Of a DNA stretch of 64,000 bases, positions 33,105 through 42,606 are shown piece after piece. The position numbers and the translations under genes are program-made. This DNA is from Gautieria morchelliformis (lineage: Eukaryota > Basidiomycota > Agaricomycetes > Gomphales > Gomphaceae): contig WHVA01000017.1 in the NCBI GenBank assembly GCA_015179125.1, forward strand, positions 248,001 to 312,000, given 5' to 3'. The notes beneath the pieces were generated by a model. It was given only the letters and a program-made list of their open reading frames with translations. It did no database searches and was not told the DNA's origin. Within the stretch, counting starts at the first letter, position 1. Every line of letters starts with the position of its first letter.

Positions 33105-33344
33105 TATAGGTCGAAGGTGCTCACAAAATGTGGTAGTAAGAGTTGGTGGTAGATTTGATGATCTATAACAGTTCAGATCGCTGACTTAAATACATAAACA
33201 CTATTCTAATTATAGTTGAATTCTTTTGTCTTGCAAAGTACAAAGCGTGCTTTGTAATTTGCTGCGCTCCTTGTTCTCCTCTATCCTTTGTCCTTGCACG
33301 CATCATCGGGTTGCATAAGTGTGCCGAAGTGCCGCTATCCAACA
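33105..33344 (-). repeat. Copia 5' LTR (240 bp)
   Basis: Same length as the 3' LTR with about five substitutions, mostly C/T or G/A. Just inside it (33080-33104) the minus strand reads GGTTATGGGCCCCGG, the place where the tRNA primer-binding site should be. Confidence 0.93.
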
Positions 33345-33874
33345 TGTTACAGGTTTGAATGAAGATGGTTCCTGCCAAAATAAACAAGTCATGACAGAAA
33401 TAATCCTGCAAGACTGTAAGGACCTGGCCTTTGGCCGGTTACTTACCGGTACAACCCTTTTTTCTAAGTCTTCACCTCTTGAGCCAAACCTTGCCTCTTA
33501 TTCATTTACCTCCGAAGTTGGGACTCGTACGTAGGGCTGGAACAGCACATAAGCTGAAGCCAAGTCCCACTCCGACCTCCCCATCAGAACCTCACTCCGT
33601 AACCTTGGACCTTACCTTGGGTTTTGCCCCCGAGCTCAGTCAGCCTTACGAAGGATCATATCGTAACAAAGACCAGATGTATGGTTCCTTTCAGACTCCG
33701 TATCATAATTGGCACTTGTCTACAGCTAACCCTGGTATATAAGCTATATACCCTTATAAATAATTCCTATTTCTTTTGCTGATGTGATGAAACTCGAAAA
33801 TATTGGTACAAGTGGCCCCCGTCAAAAAGAGGTGCTACCCCGGCCTCCCCAATTCCTTATCCTCTATCCGCTGG
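33345..33874. other. No recognisable gene; copia insertion flank
   Basis: Short frames on the plus strand (for example 33431-33742) are Pro/Ser/Leu-rich and resemble nothing I know. The stretch lies between the copia 5' LTR and the 3' end of the membrane-protein gene. Confidence 0.4.
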
Positions 33875-35155
33875 CTAGACCTCCCCTGGATATCCGAAAG
33901 TGGGACTGGCGCTCCTGCTGGATCGGCCATCCACCTTAGATTGTAGACCTGAAAGGGCGGCACCTGACCCAGTGGACGAAGGGTCGTGAAAGTTCATCTT
34001 GGTCGCGGGGTCGAGGTTTGTTGATCTTAGGGTGTCTTTTCCCCATGCGCGCCCTTGGACAACCCGCAAGATGATGAGAAGTGGAGAAACGGACTGAAAA
34101 CAGGTCTGTTAAGCCTCATTTCCCAACAGCACAGTGCAAATGTTAGTATGCTACCTGGACCTGCCCGAGAACCGGCAATACAAGGTTCTGTGCTGGGTCG
34201 TTCTTGGCATAAGTGATAATAAAAATCAGTGCCACGGCGGAGTATAGACAAGCAGATTCTATAAACATTGCAGATATCGAGACATAAGGACTGTCTCTGG
34301 CTTCCCCAGGCCCGACGACCTTGTGGAGCTTGTACCGCATGACAAGCAGACGGGAAACGATAAGGATCGTGACGAGGAGTGTTGTCCCAATCGAGACAGA
34401 CGTGAATGTTAGGAAAAAGTTGACGCTGACGTGGCTATACACGGTTGTGCTTGGTTTTGCTATTCGCGCTAACAGGAGGCATGACATTACTGGGGGAGAC
34501 AATACGTTACTCGCAGTTAGATCTTCTGGTTTTCAATATAAACAAGAAATATACATACCAATTGACGCGAGATACAGCATGGAAGGAATCACTACCACCC
34601 AGTAATTGAGGCCAAATATCACCAAGAAACGATAGAGCTGTGAAAATAAGCCTCAGCACCTGTTGTTCATTTTTTGTGACTTACCAACAGGCCATCCTGA
34701 GTCCACATGTTGACGATGTAGACACCGAAACCGAAAATGTTGACCCAGAAGCTGTTCTGTTGTATGTAAAAGGCATTCGGTCCACTGGGGTAGTCCCGAT
34801 CGTCTACAAAGGTCATCTCGTTGAAGCGTGTGTTCGCACCATTGCCGATGGATCCTAGAACAAAGTTAAGGGTGATGTAGGCGATGAAGGCCCAAGAGCT
34901 CTTTGGGTCTTTCTTCCGCAGTTTGAGGAGTAAGGAAAGACACATAAAAAATAATGTGGCATGGACTCCTGTCATAATAGCGTGAACTGAGAATGCTATC
35001 TGGTGATGTGGTGAGGAGGGGAAATGTTACACACCATACGCGACGCCGCCAAGGACAGCACCGTCAATGTTCAAACGCTCGTACATGAGATCAGCCTCTG
35101 TCTCATTGGCGGGGGCATACTGTGATACACGAAAACTAGAGCCTTGGGATGTCAT
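33875..35155 (-). CDS. Multi-pass membrane protein (basidiomycete family), 349 aa
   Basis: Five exons: 35155-35035, 34968-34685, 34637-34559, 34489-34155 and 34105-33875. Their sum is 1,050 nt, divisible by three, and all introns are GT-AG (46-70 nt), one with a clear CTAAC branch site. Hydrophobic segments include GAVLGGVAYGVHATLFFMCL, SSWAFIAYITLNFVLG, FWVNIFGFGVYIVNMW, YWVVVIPSMLYLASIV, FFLTFTSVSIGTTLLVTILI, SAMFIESACLYSAVALIFII and SPLLIILRVVQG, about seven helices. The C-terminus is a soluble Ser-rich tail. This is the architecture of a family of uncharacterised seven-helix proteins abundant in mushroom-forming fungi; function unknown. The start at 35155 was chosen because MTSQGSSFRV begins the family-like N-terminus; an upstream in-frame ATG at 35230 is less likely. 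Confidence 0.85.
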
Positions 35156-35228
35156 GTAGGTGTTGTAAAAAGGCCCCTGATGGACTGTCAACAGGTGGCC
35201 TTGCCAGGGGATTTTATATCGTGTTCTC

Positions 35229-35420
35229 AAGAACCCTAAGCATCGTCTACCGGAAAATACAAGACATCATTGCTCTGAGGCAGAGTCTCAGCAGAGCCAC
35301 GGAAACTCGTTTATATACAGTGGCACCAACCGACAACTCGGTAAGCCCCCCATGCGATGTCATCAAAGAACCGTAAGCATGGTCTACCGGAAACCACGGC
35401 GCAAGACTGAGGCAGAGTCT
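35229..35420. repeat. Direct repeat of about 60 bp upstream of the membrane-protein gene
   Basis: 35229-35288 and 35365-35420 share AAGAACC(C/G)TAAGCAT(C/G)GTCTACCGGAAA-type sequence and end with TGAGGCAGAGTCT. They sit within 75-270 bp upstream of the minus-strand start codon, so they are likely part of its promoter. Confidence 0.8.
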
Positions 35421-36309
35421 TTGTTTGTTGGTTGAGCTTCTATGGTTCTGAGAACAAAGGTCCCTGTGCTGACAAGTACTTACATTCTTTTTTCAGTGAT
35501 TAATCGATTGTTACCATTCACTGGCAGCGCTACGCAGGCGCCTGTGGCAAACGTAATGCAAGCTCCTTCGCCATAGGCGAGTTGCGACGATCAGGTATGT
35601 CCCCAGGCACCTGTATAGCATGAACTCCGGCTAGACCCCGACCACACATGTGTGGTCGGGCCTAAATTGACATTTTCGTGGCATTAGCCAAGCTGCCTGC
35701 GAGCGAAGCCGCAAGGCCGCCGCGTCCAGCAGAGTGCCGCTGGGCAGATCACAACCTTTGTACCCGCTGCAGGCAGCCGTCTGCAAAGATTGGGCTCTGT
35801 TAGCTAGGGAAGAGGGTTGCTAGGGGAGGCGGATGTGCAGCGGTTTCGAGCCGACGAAAGCTCTCATCAGGGAGATACCGCTACCCCAACCGCTCGCCCT
35901 TCCAGTTCTGTTTAGGAGTCACTACCTCTGAGCCTTTGGTATGTAGCTGGAGTAAATGGCCTGCACGCATGAACGGTGCCTTTAGCTGCCTGAACAGAGA
36001 TCATGACCTGCTAGTGGGCACTACTGGTAACCGTGGTACTGCGGCCGGTAGTTTCCAGTCCGGCGGCATACGTTCCGTGTCATCATGAACCGTCCATGTC
36101 ACCTCTTGTAGGTGTCATCCAGCCCCAGTCGACACCCGTGCTCGTCGTCGACGCCAACGACGACAAAGACACCTTTGTAAATAAATGTAATTTTCCCAAA
36201 TGAAATCCCCTTGCTCGTCAAGGGCTCTGGGAAGTCGAAAATCGTGGGAATTATGACACTTTAGCCGACTATTCTCCGTGCTAATCATGCATTGGTCGTT
36301 GAATTAACG
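35421..36309. other. No recognisable gene; GC-rich intergenic stretch with palindrome
   Basis: No protein frame of note. GC-rich blocks with short inverted repeats occur at 35690-35800 and 36040-36180. A structured RNA is possible, but I recognise no known RNA motif. Confidence 0.4.
35637..35660. repeat. 24-bp perfect palindrome with CACATGTG core
   Basis: The left half CCCGACCACACA is followed at once by its exact reverse complement. The centre CACATGTG is an E-box-type bHLH site (CANNTG). It lies about 480 bp upstream of the membrane-protein start codon and 650 bp before the duplicated promoter to the right. Confidence 0.9.
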
Positions 36310-36778
36310 CATGTGATGCCTCTTTGGTGAGACATGGCCTACATAAGTCTTCGCTGGGCCTCTGAGCTTTGATCTCTCTCTAGGCGCTCCTCTAACCTCT
36401 CCCTTGGCGTGTATAAATATCCGGTTCTATGTCTTTCTACCGCTCTCTGGTCTCTGCGCCATAGCTCCTGTGCGTCTTCTTTACTTGTCGACCTGTTTGT
36501 ACCCTCCTTGATCATGTCCTCCGTTACCCTGCTCATTATCGGTCGATGATTGGTCCCATGTGATGCCTGCTCTGTGGTGAGACGTGCCCTAAGTCTTCGC
36601 TGGGCCGCTGAGCTTTGATCTCTTGCTAGGCCCTCCCTCTAGCCTCTCTTGACGTGTATAAATATCGGGTTTGATCTCTTTCTGCCTGTCACTCCTCTCT
36701 GCGCCACTGCTCCTGTACGTCTTCTTCGCTTTTTGGCCCTTTTTGTACCCTCACTGATCATGGCCTCGGTTACCCTGC
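36310..36778 (+). repeat. Tandemly duplicated promoter-like segment (2 x about 222 bp)
   Basis: Copy A 36310-36532 and copy B 36557-36778 align throughout. Shared marks include CATGTGATGCCT, AAGTCTTCGCTGGGCC, the TATA-like CGTGTATAAATATC (36407-36420 and 36652-36665), the pyrimidine-rich leader and the start-codon context GATCATG(T/G)CCTC(C/G)GTTACC. Each copy therefore has its own TATA box about 95-105 nt before an ATG. Confidence 0.88.
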
Positions 36779-36996
36779 ATGTTAGGAGGATATCACCTCG
36801 CGCCTTCATGCATTTGATATCTCGTTCCTCTGAGCGTGATGGTGCTGCCCAGCAAACGCCGCCCGTTCATTCCCACCGACCTGGTTATCTTTTCGTTGAT
36901 GATCTCATCTTCGTCCACTTTCCATCCTCGAACCGTTGTTTGCTCTCCTATTCTCGCCACCTCGCCTCGGGCTATGCCTCAGAGTCCGTCAAATAG
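36760..36996 (+). CDS. Hypothetical small protein behind duplicated promoter
   Basis: The ATG at 36760 in copy B of the promoter repeat opens 78 codons (MASVTLHVRRISPRAFMHLI and on, with FVDDLIFVHFPSSNRCLLSY). Copy A has the equivalent ATG at 36514 but stops after about 11 codons (MSSVTLLIIGR). No domain recognised. An intron after MASVTLHV is possible because a second frame (36836-37063) is Ser/Pro-rich and open. Low confidence that this is the true product. Confidence 0.35.
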   Translation: MASVTLHVRRISPRAFMHLISRSSERDGAAQQTPPVHSHRPGYLFVDDLIFVHFPSSNRCLLSYSRHLASGYASESVK

Positions 36997-38596
36997 AAGC
37001 CTGATGGCCGGGCCCTCGTCCACATCACCGAAGAAGCATCGCCCGTCTGCGGCACCAAAGTAGAGTACACGTATAAATTTTCATGTCTGCACTATACACA
37101 AATTCGAGATATGCATCATCACGCCGGGTTCATTCTTATATACTACCGCGAGCAAGGGTTCTGCCGGGCGCAAGCTGGCCCTCCTCTAGTATTAAAAATG
37201 TGGCAAAAATACGGCTCTAATCTGAGTTGGGCGCTTGTTTTCCCCACGGAAACTTGCCATACTCGCTGTCGCCGACAGCGAGCACCACTCAGATATTAGA
37301 ACTTCGTATTTCGGGTAAAATAGTAAAATTATATGATAAATCTGTAGAACTCAGTTACGGACACAGATTTTGTCTACATATTACTAAACCGGCTGCGTGC
37401 TCGTTGTCTACAACAAAATTCAAAATTAGACACCCAGCACCAAGCATTATAAATCTGCTTGTAAAGAACATGCGACTTTGTCGAATTCCTAACGCGGAGG
37501 AGAGTTAGATCAAAAGTTGTCGTGAACTTGTCGCTGGTCCTGACAAATACATACGTACTTTACCTCCAAGTGTGAGTAGATGCTCATAGATCATAAGGGC
37601 GAGGCTTGAAACAAGGTAATACCGAGAGTCAGAGGAATAAGATAACTGGTCCCTTGGGTGGATACTTGCTCTAATAGCCTGGCTATCATTTTAACTGGCA
37701 AGGATATTGTGACAAGCTAGGACGATTGAACAACTTACAACTGCCCTCCAAGGACGATGAGGGCTGCCGAGTCCACACTGCCAGACGACATGAATGAGAG
37801 ATACCTAGCTTCAATCTCCAACCTCGTAGAGGAGGTCGATATAGATCGGTCTGCGTATTACTAGGTGACGTGTTCCGCGAGTGGTTCTGAAATGGTGTTT
37901 GGCCGGGGAGGACTGGCGAAATGAGCTGAAAGATCAGCCAGTCAGTACTTCAGTACTAACTGTCAGTACCCGTATAGCTCAACGACTGGGTTCCGATCCA
38001 GCTGGTGACGCTGGTTTTCACCGTGACCGAAGAATCTGCAGTGCCGTACAGATGTATACAAATTTGTGGCGGAAGTGATTATGATAATAATTTTCAGCGA
38101 AGGCTGCAGTGAGGCCGTACGGTCGTATGACTTGATACTAGTAGTTCACAATGCAGTTAACCGACTTGGATAAACGAGATTCATTGGATGATATTCTTTT
38201 CTGAAAATGAGTTATCAACATCGATTTTTAGCTAGTTAGCGGTGTGAAATCGCCATGATAAGTTTTGGCTGGAGAACGGGGACAAAATCTGGTCTCGTTT
38301 CCTATTTCTTGAGTTGAGCATTTTAAGTGCGGTCCCTGGCATGTTCAGTCAGTTGCAAGTGAATATGCGCCGAATTCTGTGATTGATTAGATGTCAAGTA
38401 GCTATAGTAGAACGGGCCATACAAAACCTTCGGTGAGCTCTCATCGAAACCAGCTGTTTGCACATTGTCAACTTTGAAGAAGAGGCAATAGAAATTCCAT
38501 AAAGCTCAAGGCGTTGCTTCGAGTTTATGCCGAGAGACATCATACCATATGTAATACATAGAAAAGAAGTGGAGCGTAGCCAGCACTCGAAAATGA
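36997..38596. other. No recognisable gene
   Basis: AT-richer DNA with short frames on both strands, none family-like. The last 200 nt include the 3' region of the VTI1 gene on the minus strand. Confidence 0.45.
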
Positions 38597-39479
38597 TCAA
38601 AAGAGTTTGAACCATAAAATAAGGCCAATTAGGATGACGAGAACCACGATGATGGCGACAGTAGTGTAACGTTGCGTATACATCCTGTTCTGAAGGTCAG
38701 CACTCTCCCAAAGGAAACAGTTCAGTGCGAATGAAGGGCTTCACCTCCTGACCATCTTCTTCAACGTCCCACTGGCCCTGTCGATGCTTGTATCTGCGCG
38801 ACCTAGGGTATCTCTAGCATGTTCAATCTGTTCACGTTGGCCGCGAAGGTTCCGCAGTATGTCCGCACCGACGTCTTCGGTCTCGAGTGCGACGCGGTGA
38901 GAATCCTCGAGTCTCCGTGTGGAGTCTTCGAGTGTCGCTGTACCAGCCAGTAAGCGACTGCGGTCCGACGTTGAAACAGAGTACGGGTCGTCGGAGGGCG
39001 AGGCGGCGGAGGAAAGAAGGTCCGATCGTGCGGCGGTAGCATGCAGCTCTTTCTGGTGAGTAATGTGAGCTCACGTAGAGTTGGAATTATGATGAAAACG
39101 AACAGTCGTTTTCTTGTGACGAGCTAGTTCTGCCTTACTGTTCTTTACTCGAGACTGGTATCGAGACTTGATGGACTGGGGCATGCCCTGTATCTCAATT
39201 TCCATTTGAGAAACCTGGTATATCAAGTCAGTTCGGTTGGTTATGAGCAAAGCATTCTGGATGACCATTTCATCCGCCTCATCGAGCTCCATCTCGACTC
39301 TCCTTAACGTCGCCTTGCGCTGCTCTAAGAGAACGTAAGCCCTGGAAACACTCAATAACTCCAACTGTACCTCCACGCTGTTCCTTTGCTTCTCCTTCAA
39401 GCTTATCCCTTACTCCATTGATTAGAGTCTGGAAATCACCCTCGTATGATTCAAATAGGGTGGTTGGCTCGTTGTCCAT
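38597..39479 (-). CDS. VTI1: Vti1-type Qb-SNARE, 224 aa
   Basis: Five exons: 39479-39371, 39324-39266, 39214-39104, 39052-38745 and 38684-38597, 675 nt in all. The N-terminal three-helix part reads PTTLFESYEGDFQTLINGV, then RKATLRRVEMELDEADEM, then VSQMEIEIQGMPQSIKSRYQ. The SNARE helix includes RLLAGTATLEDSTRRLEDSH, ALETEDVGADILRNLRGQRE and QIEHARDTL, with the zero-layer Gln in the GQREQI stretch. A linker KKMVRRMYTQR precedes a single C-terminal membrane anchor (TTVAIIVVLVILIGLILWF) and a 3-residue tail. Vti1 works in Golgi-to-endosome and vacuole fusion complexes. The start at MDNEPTT (39479) fits the family; an ATG 15 nt upstream is also in frame. The gene is intact and diverges from YKE2. 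Confidence 0.93.
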
Positions 39480-39577
39480 GGTTGGCAATGGCAAGCAGTG
39501 GCTTGACTGCGCCCCTTCGAAGGCTGATATTGCTCACGTAAGCGCCGTGAATAGCCGCCCGCCTCTCGCGAGTCGCT
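39480..39577. promoter_or_regulatory. 98-bp bidirectional promoter between VTI1 and YKE2
   Basis: Only 98 bp separate the two divergent start codons. No TATA box is seen; a GC-rich GCCGCCCGCC run lies at 39550-39560. Both genes are housekeeping, which fits a shared TATA-less promoter. Confidence 0.7.
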
Positions 39578-40148
39578 ATGTCACTCGAGCTTCGTTTGCA
39601 AGATGCTACTTCAGAATACCAGAAGCTTGAAACAGAAATTTCTAATGCTGTTGAATCCCGCCAGAAGCTAGACGCACAGCTGTCTGAAAATGAACAAGTC
39701 AGAAAAGTGTGTTCTTTAGCCAAGTCTCCATGGCTTTATTCTCAACCACATTCTCATCGTTGCAGGAATTTGCCCAACTGCAACCATCGAACACTATTTT
39801 TAAACTAATAGGGCCTGTCCTGGTGAAGCAGGATCGGGGCGAGGCTAAAGCTAACGTGGAGACGCGATTGGAATACATTAAGGGGGAGATGTAAAATTCT
39901 AATCGAGGAATTTCAGGACACGAATGATAACAAATTTTCATCGTCCAGAAAGCGAGTGGAATCTCAATTGCAAGACCTTGGACATAAATCAGAGAAGAAG
40001 AAAAGCGAGGTAAACCCTTCTTCGATTCATCATCTACCATTGTTATTATTAACCCCTTCAACAGATCGTGGAATTGCAGGCATCTTATAAACAGCAGCAG
40101 CGCCGGGAAGAACAGCCAGCTCCTCCACCCACAGCGGTTACTGCTTGA
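39578..40148 (+). CDS. YKE2: Prefoldin subunit 6, 132 aa
   Basis: Four exons: 39578-39706, 39766-39890, 39949-40009 and 40065-40148, 399 nt. The first helix is MSLELRLQDATSEYQKLETE. The beta-hairpin region reads SNAVESRQKLDAQLSENEQV, EFAQLQPSNTIFKLIGPVLV and KQDRGEAKANVETRLEYIKG, and the second helix EIKRVESQLQDLGHKSEKKK. The tail is Gln/Pro-rich. Length and the coiled-coil/hairpin/coiled-coil plan match beta-class prefoldin subunits. Prefoldin is the hexameric chaperone that delivers nascent actin and tubulin to the CCT chaperonin. Introns are all GT-AG of 54-59 nt. Intact. Confidence 0.93.
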
Positions 40149-40479
40149 TCACCACTGGCCTGTATTCACACTGTATTGTCCTCTAGCCTATGGTAATTGC
40201 AACTGGTCCGAGCGATATTCTAGTAGTTTCTGGGTTAGGTGATGGCAGAAGCTCGCTCCTACCCTTGAGCTTGTTTATGGAGTAGGCATATCCTGCTAGG
40301 TTGGGTGCCGCGTGGAAGTATCACAGACTTGTATGACATGTGTGGCCACAATGCGCCAAAAGACACCACTTGGCAGATTTCAACAGTTCAAAGCATCCAC
40401 CATATCTAGCAGCAAAGAATTGGTCTTGCGGGTAAAGACACGGATACATACTTCTTCCTCTACCTTCGCTCCATGCGAC

Positions 40480-41049
40480 TCATGGTGATGACCTTGGAGA
40501 ATGACTTCCCCCATCCAAGGACTGCTTCTGCATGCTAAGTTGTAGTTCTTCAAGAACCCCTCGACCCTCCTGCACCTAAATGCCCGGTGACAATCGCGAA
40601 TGGCAATTAATGTGGGTTAGCTCACCTCTTCTTCTCTTCCACGATCTTTCCCGGAGGCGCCCTCCGCATGTGCCTGTTCCCATTCCGTTTCAGGACTCTT
40701 AATGATCTTCTCCAGTCGGAATCTCTTGCGTGCAGAAATAGGAGGGCAGTTCCGGATGAGCACCGTGTCACCCAATTTCAAGGCTAGCCACGTCGAGTAT
40801 AAGGACAATCGATAGTAACACGAACGAAATAAACCATACAGTCTTCTGCATCATGTGTAAGATATTTTTTACTCCTTTCTATTCGCTGATGAGACAGAGG
40901 CTTCAGCAGCGTGAGGTCTGGTATTAATAGGATGGTGAACCAGCCTTGTGTGTCTTGCGATGAACCATCCACCGACTGACAGTGACCGTCGCCGTCTTCT
41001 GCATAAAGCCTACTTTCGTAACGACGCCAGTCAATGCCATGGGCGGCAT
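40480..41049 (-). CDS. Mitochondrial small-subunit ribosomal protein uS17-like, 134 aa
   Basis: Four exons give 405 nt: 41049-40945, 40885-40840, 40783-40626 and 40575-40480. The N-terminus MPPMALTGVVTKVGFMQKTA with TVTVSRWMVHRKTHK is the S17 OB-fold start (GxVxxxxMxKTxxVxVxR). RIERSKKYLTHDAED then joins LKLGDTVLIRNCPPISARKR, the classic S17 GDxVxIxxxRPxSxxKR block, and FRLEKIIKSP. It has a longer, charged C-terminal tail, typical of fungal mitochondrial versions. The first intron (40944-40886) starts GC rather than GT (GCTGGT...CATCAG); it is the only junction that keeps the S17 frame. It lies tail-to-tail with YKE2, 331 bp apart. Confidence 0.82.
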
Positions 41050-41469
41050 TGTCACTAGTAGAGTTCAAACGTGACGTGACATATGGTGTGACCTTGGTGA
41101 GTTGCACGTGCTAAATTCATTCAAGCTCGGATTTAAATAAAAGGTCTAGGACAGGGGTGTTCCCCACGAATATCTCACAAGGAGGCGACTACAAGTTAAC
41201 GCTTCGTGTAACAGTAAGTTAACTGCATCGGCGTCATCGGGTATATGAAAAATGAACGAGAAATGATTAATGAAGGATCATAGTGCGGTTAGCAGTTTCC
41301 GTGAGTCGGTCAAGGTCAGAATAACAAATCCACGAGCCAAAGCCAAAAACGAGGGGGGAGTGCAGGCACAGACATCCACTATCATTGCTCAAGTTTATAT
41401 GATTTCCAGTGCCATCAATGTAGCATTGTATAGCTCCCTGCAAGTCGACCCGTCAGAGTCAATACGAGT

Positions 41470-42130
41470 TTCCTGTGTGAATGAGTGACATGTGCGCACA
41501 TAAATTCACGCGCCCGTCCTGGCCGCTGGTAGCCAGCATGCCCCCGGTCGGGCTCAATGCGACAGAAAGAACTACACGTGGGCATACATTGAGCAATGAG
41601 AAAGGAGTTGCATGCATGCATGATGTAAAGGCGCTGGGATGTACCGGCAGACTTGTGTCCGTGGCAGGTCCCAGAACCGCACACTCCGGTCATCCGAACC
41701 CGATACGATCCACTGGTTGTCGTGTGATACGGTGATGGAGCGCACGGGACCCTACATCGACACTAATGAGTATGACGGTTCGTGAAGAGTGAGGATTTGC
41801 GAGCCCAACAGCAAGCAAAGGAAGCAAAAGGAAATGCATGCAGGCGGCCACTCACCATATGGCCCATAAAATCAACCATACAAACACACACACCATCATT
41901 CTGCCCATTCTTCTCTGCAGCTGATCCCGTGTCCTCTACACCTACTTCATAGGACCACTTCAATGCCCCTTTGTGTACATTCCTTAGCAACGGCTCCAAA
42001 TTCCAGTACTTCAGGCTCCCATCTGAGCCCCCGCTGATGAGACCCTTTCCATTAGGTGTGAATGCCACACTGAGAATGCAACCGCTGTGTCTCAGATTAT
42101 CATCATCATCCTCATTAATTATGAAGCTTG
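41470..42130 (-). pseudogene. TUP1-like WD40 fragment
   Basis: Minus-strand blocks match the end of the Tup1 corepressor propeller: HSGCILSVAFTPNGKGLISG with SDGSLKYWNLEPLLRN, then after an intron SHDNQWIVSGSDDRSVRFWD, then SVALSPTGGMLATSGQDG. The last blade ends in VNLCAHMSLIHTGNSY rather than an IW. The N-terminal Ssn6-binding helix and the first four or five blades are absent upstream (42130-42600 has no related frame). The splice into the last blade does not keep frame in my reading. Most likely a dead partial duplicate rather than the organism's TUP1. Confidence 0.65.
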
Positions 42131-42606
42131 AGAGCATGAGAGAGATAGATATCAGTACAGGAATACAACACAATACATGCTCCAGGTCTAACAGCACATG
42201 GATTTGGTTATGGTTTATATTTTAAAATATATCCAATATATCCTAGAAGAATCTACATTATTGTCGATCTGAACATCCTCCAAGGCCTAAAATGCAGCTA
42301 GCACTGAGGTGCCCAGAGGAGGTTGAATTTGAATGCCTGGAGAAGAGTTGTGGGTGCTAGAGGCTCTGCAACTCTGTAATGACAGAAAAAAGGCAGTTTG
42401 AGCCACAGGAGTGTTGGAAAAATAAGGAAAATTAACAGATAATTAGAGGAATGTTTGAATAGTGATTGCCCCAGTTGAATCGATAGCATACATTGACTGT
42501 TAATTCTTCAGAAGGGATTTTACATGATTACAAGGCCTATAGATCCGAACAAGGGCTGGTTGAGCAGCCAATCCCATACAACCACTTGCATCCCACGCCC
42601 ATACTC

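Larger units (their letters stand above)
25090..33344 (-). mobile_element. Nested Ty1/copia retrotransposon with two LTRs and two insertions
   Basis: Bounded by 240-bp LTRs at 33105-33344 (5') and 25090-25329 (3') that differ at 5 positions by my count (about 2 percent). Minus-strand order is 5' LTR, gag and protease, integrase, reverse transcriptase, RNase H, polypurine tract, 3' LTR. Subtracting the CACTA-like insert (27737-30194) and the solo LTR (30555-31830) with their duplications leaves about 4.5 kb, the usual size of a fungal copia. Flanks (TGTAA left, TGTTA right) are a possible imperfect 5-bp duplication. Stops and one frameshift make it inactive despite its youth. Confidence 0.93.

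Noticed and set aside
35690-36180. Possible structured non-coding RNA in GC-rich intergenic DNA
   Set aside because: I could not match any conserved box of RNase P, SRP, U3 or spliceosomal RNAs and no clear Pol III signals were seen.
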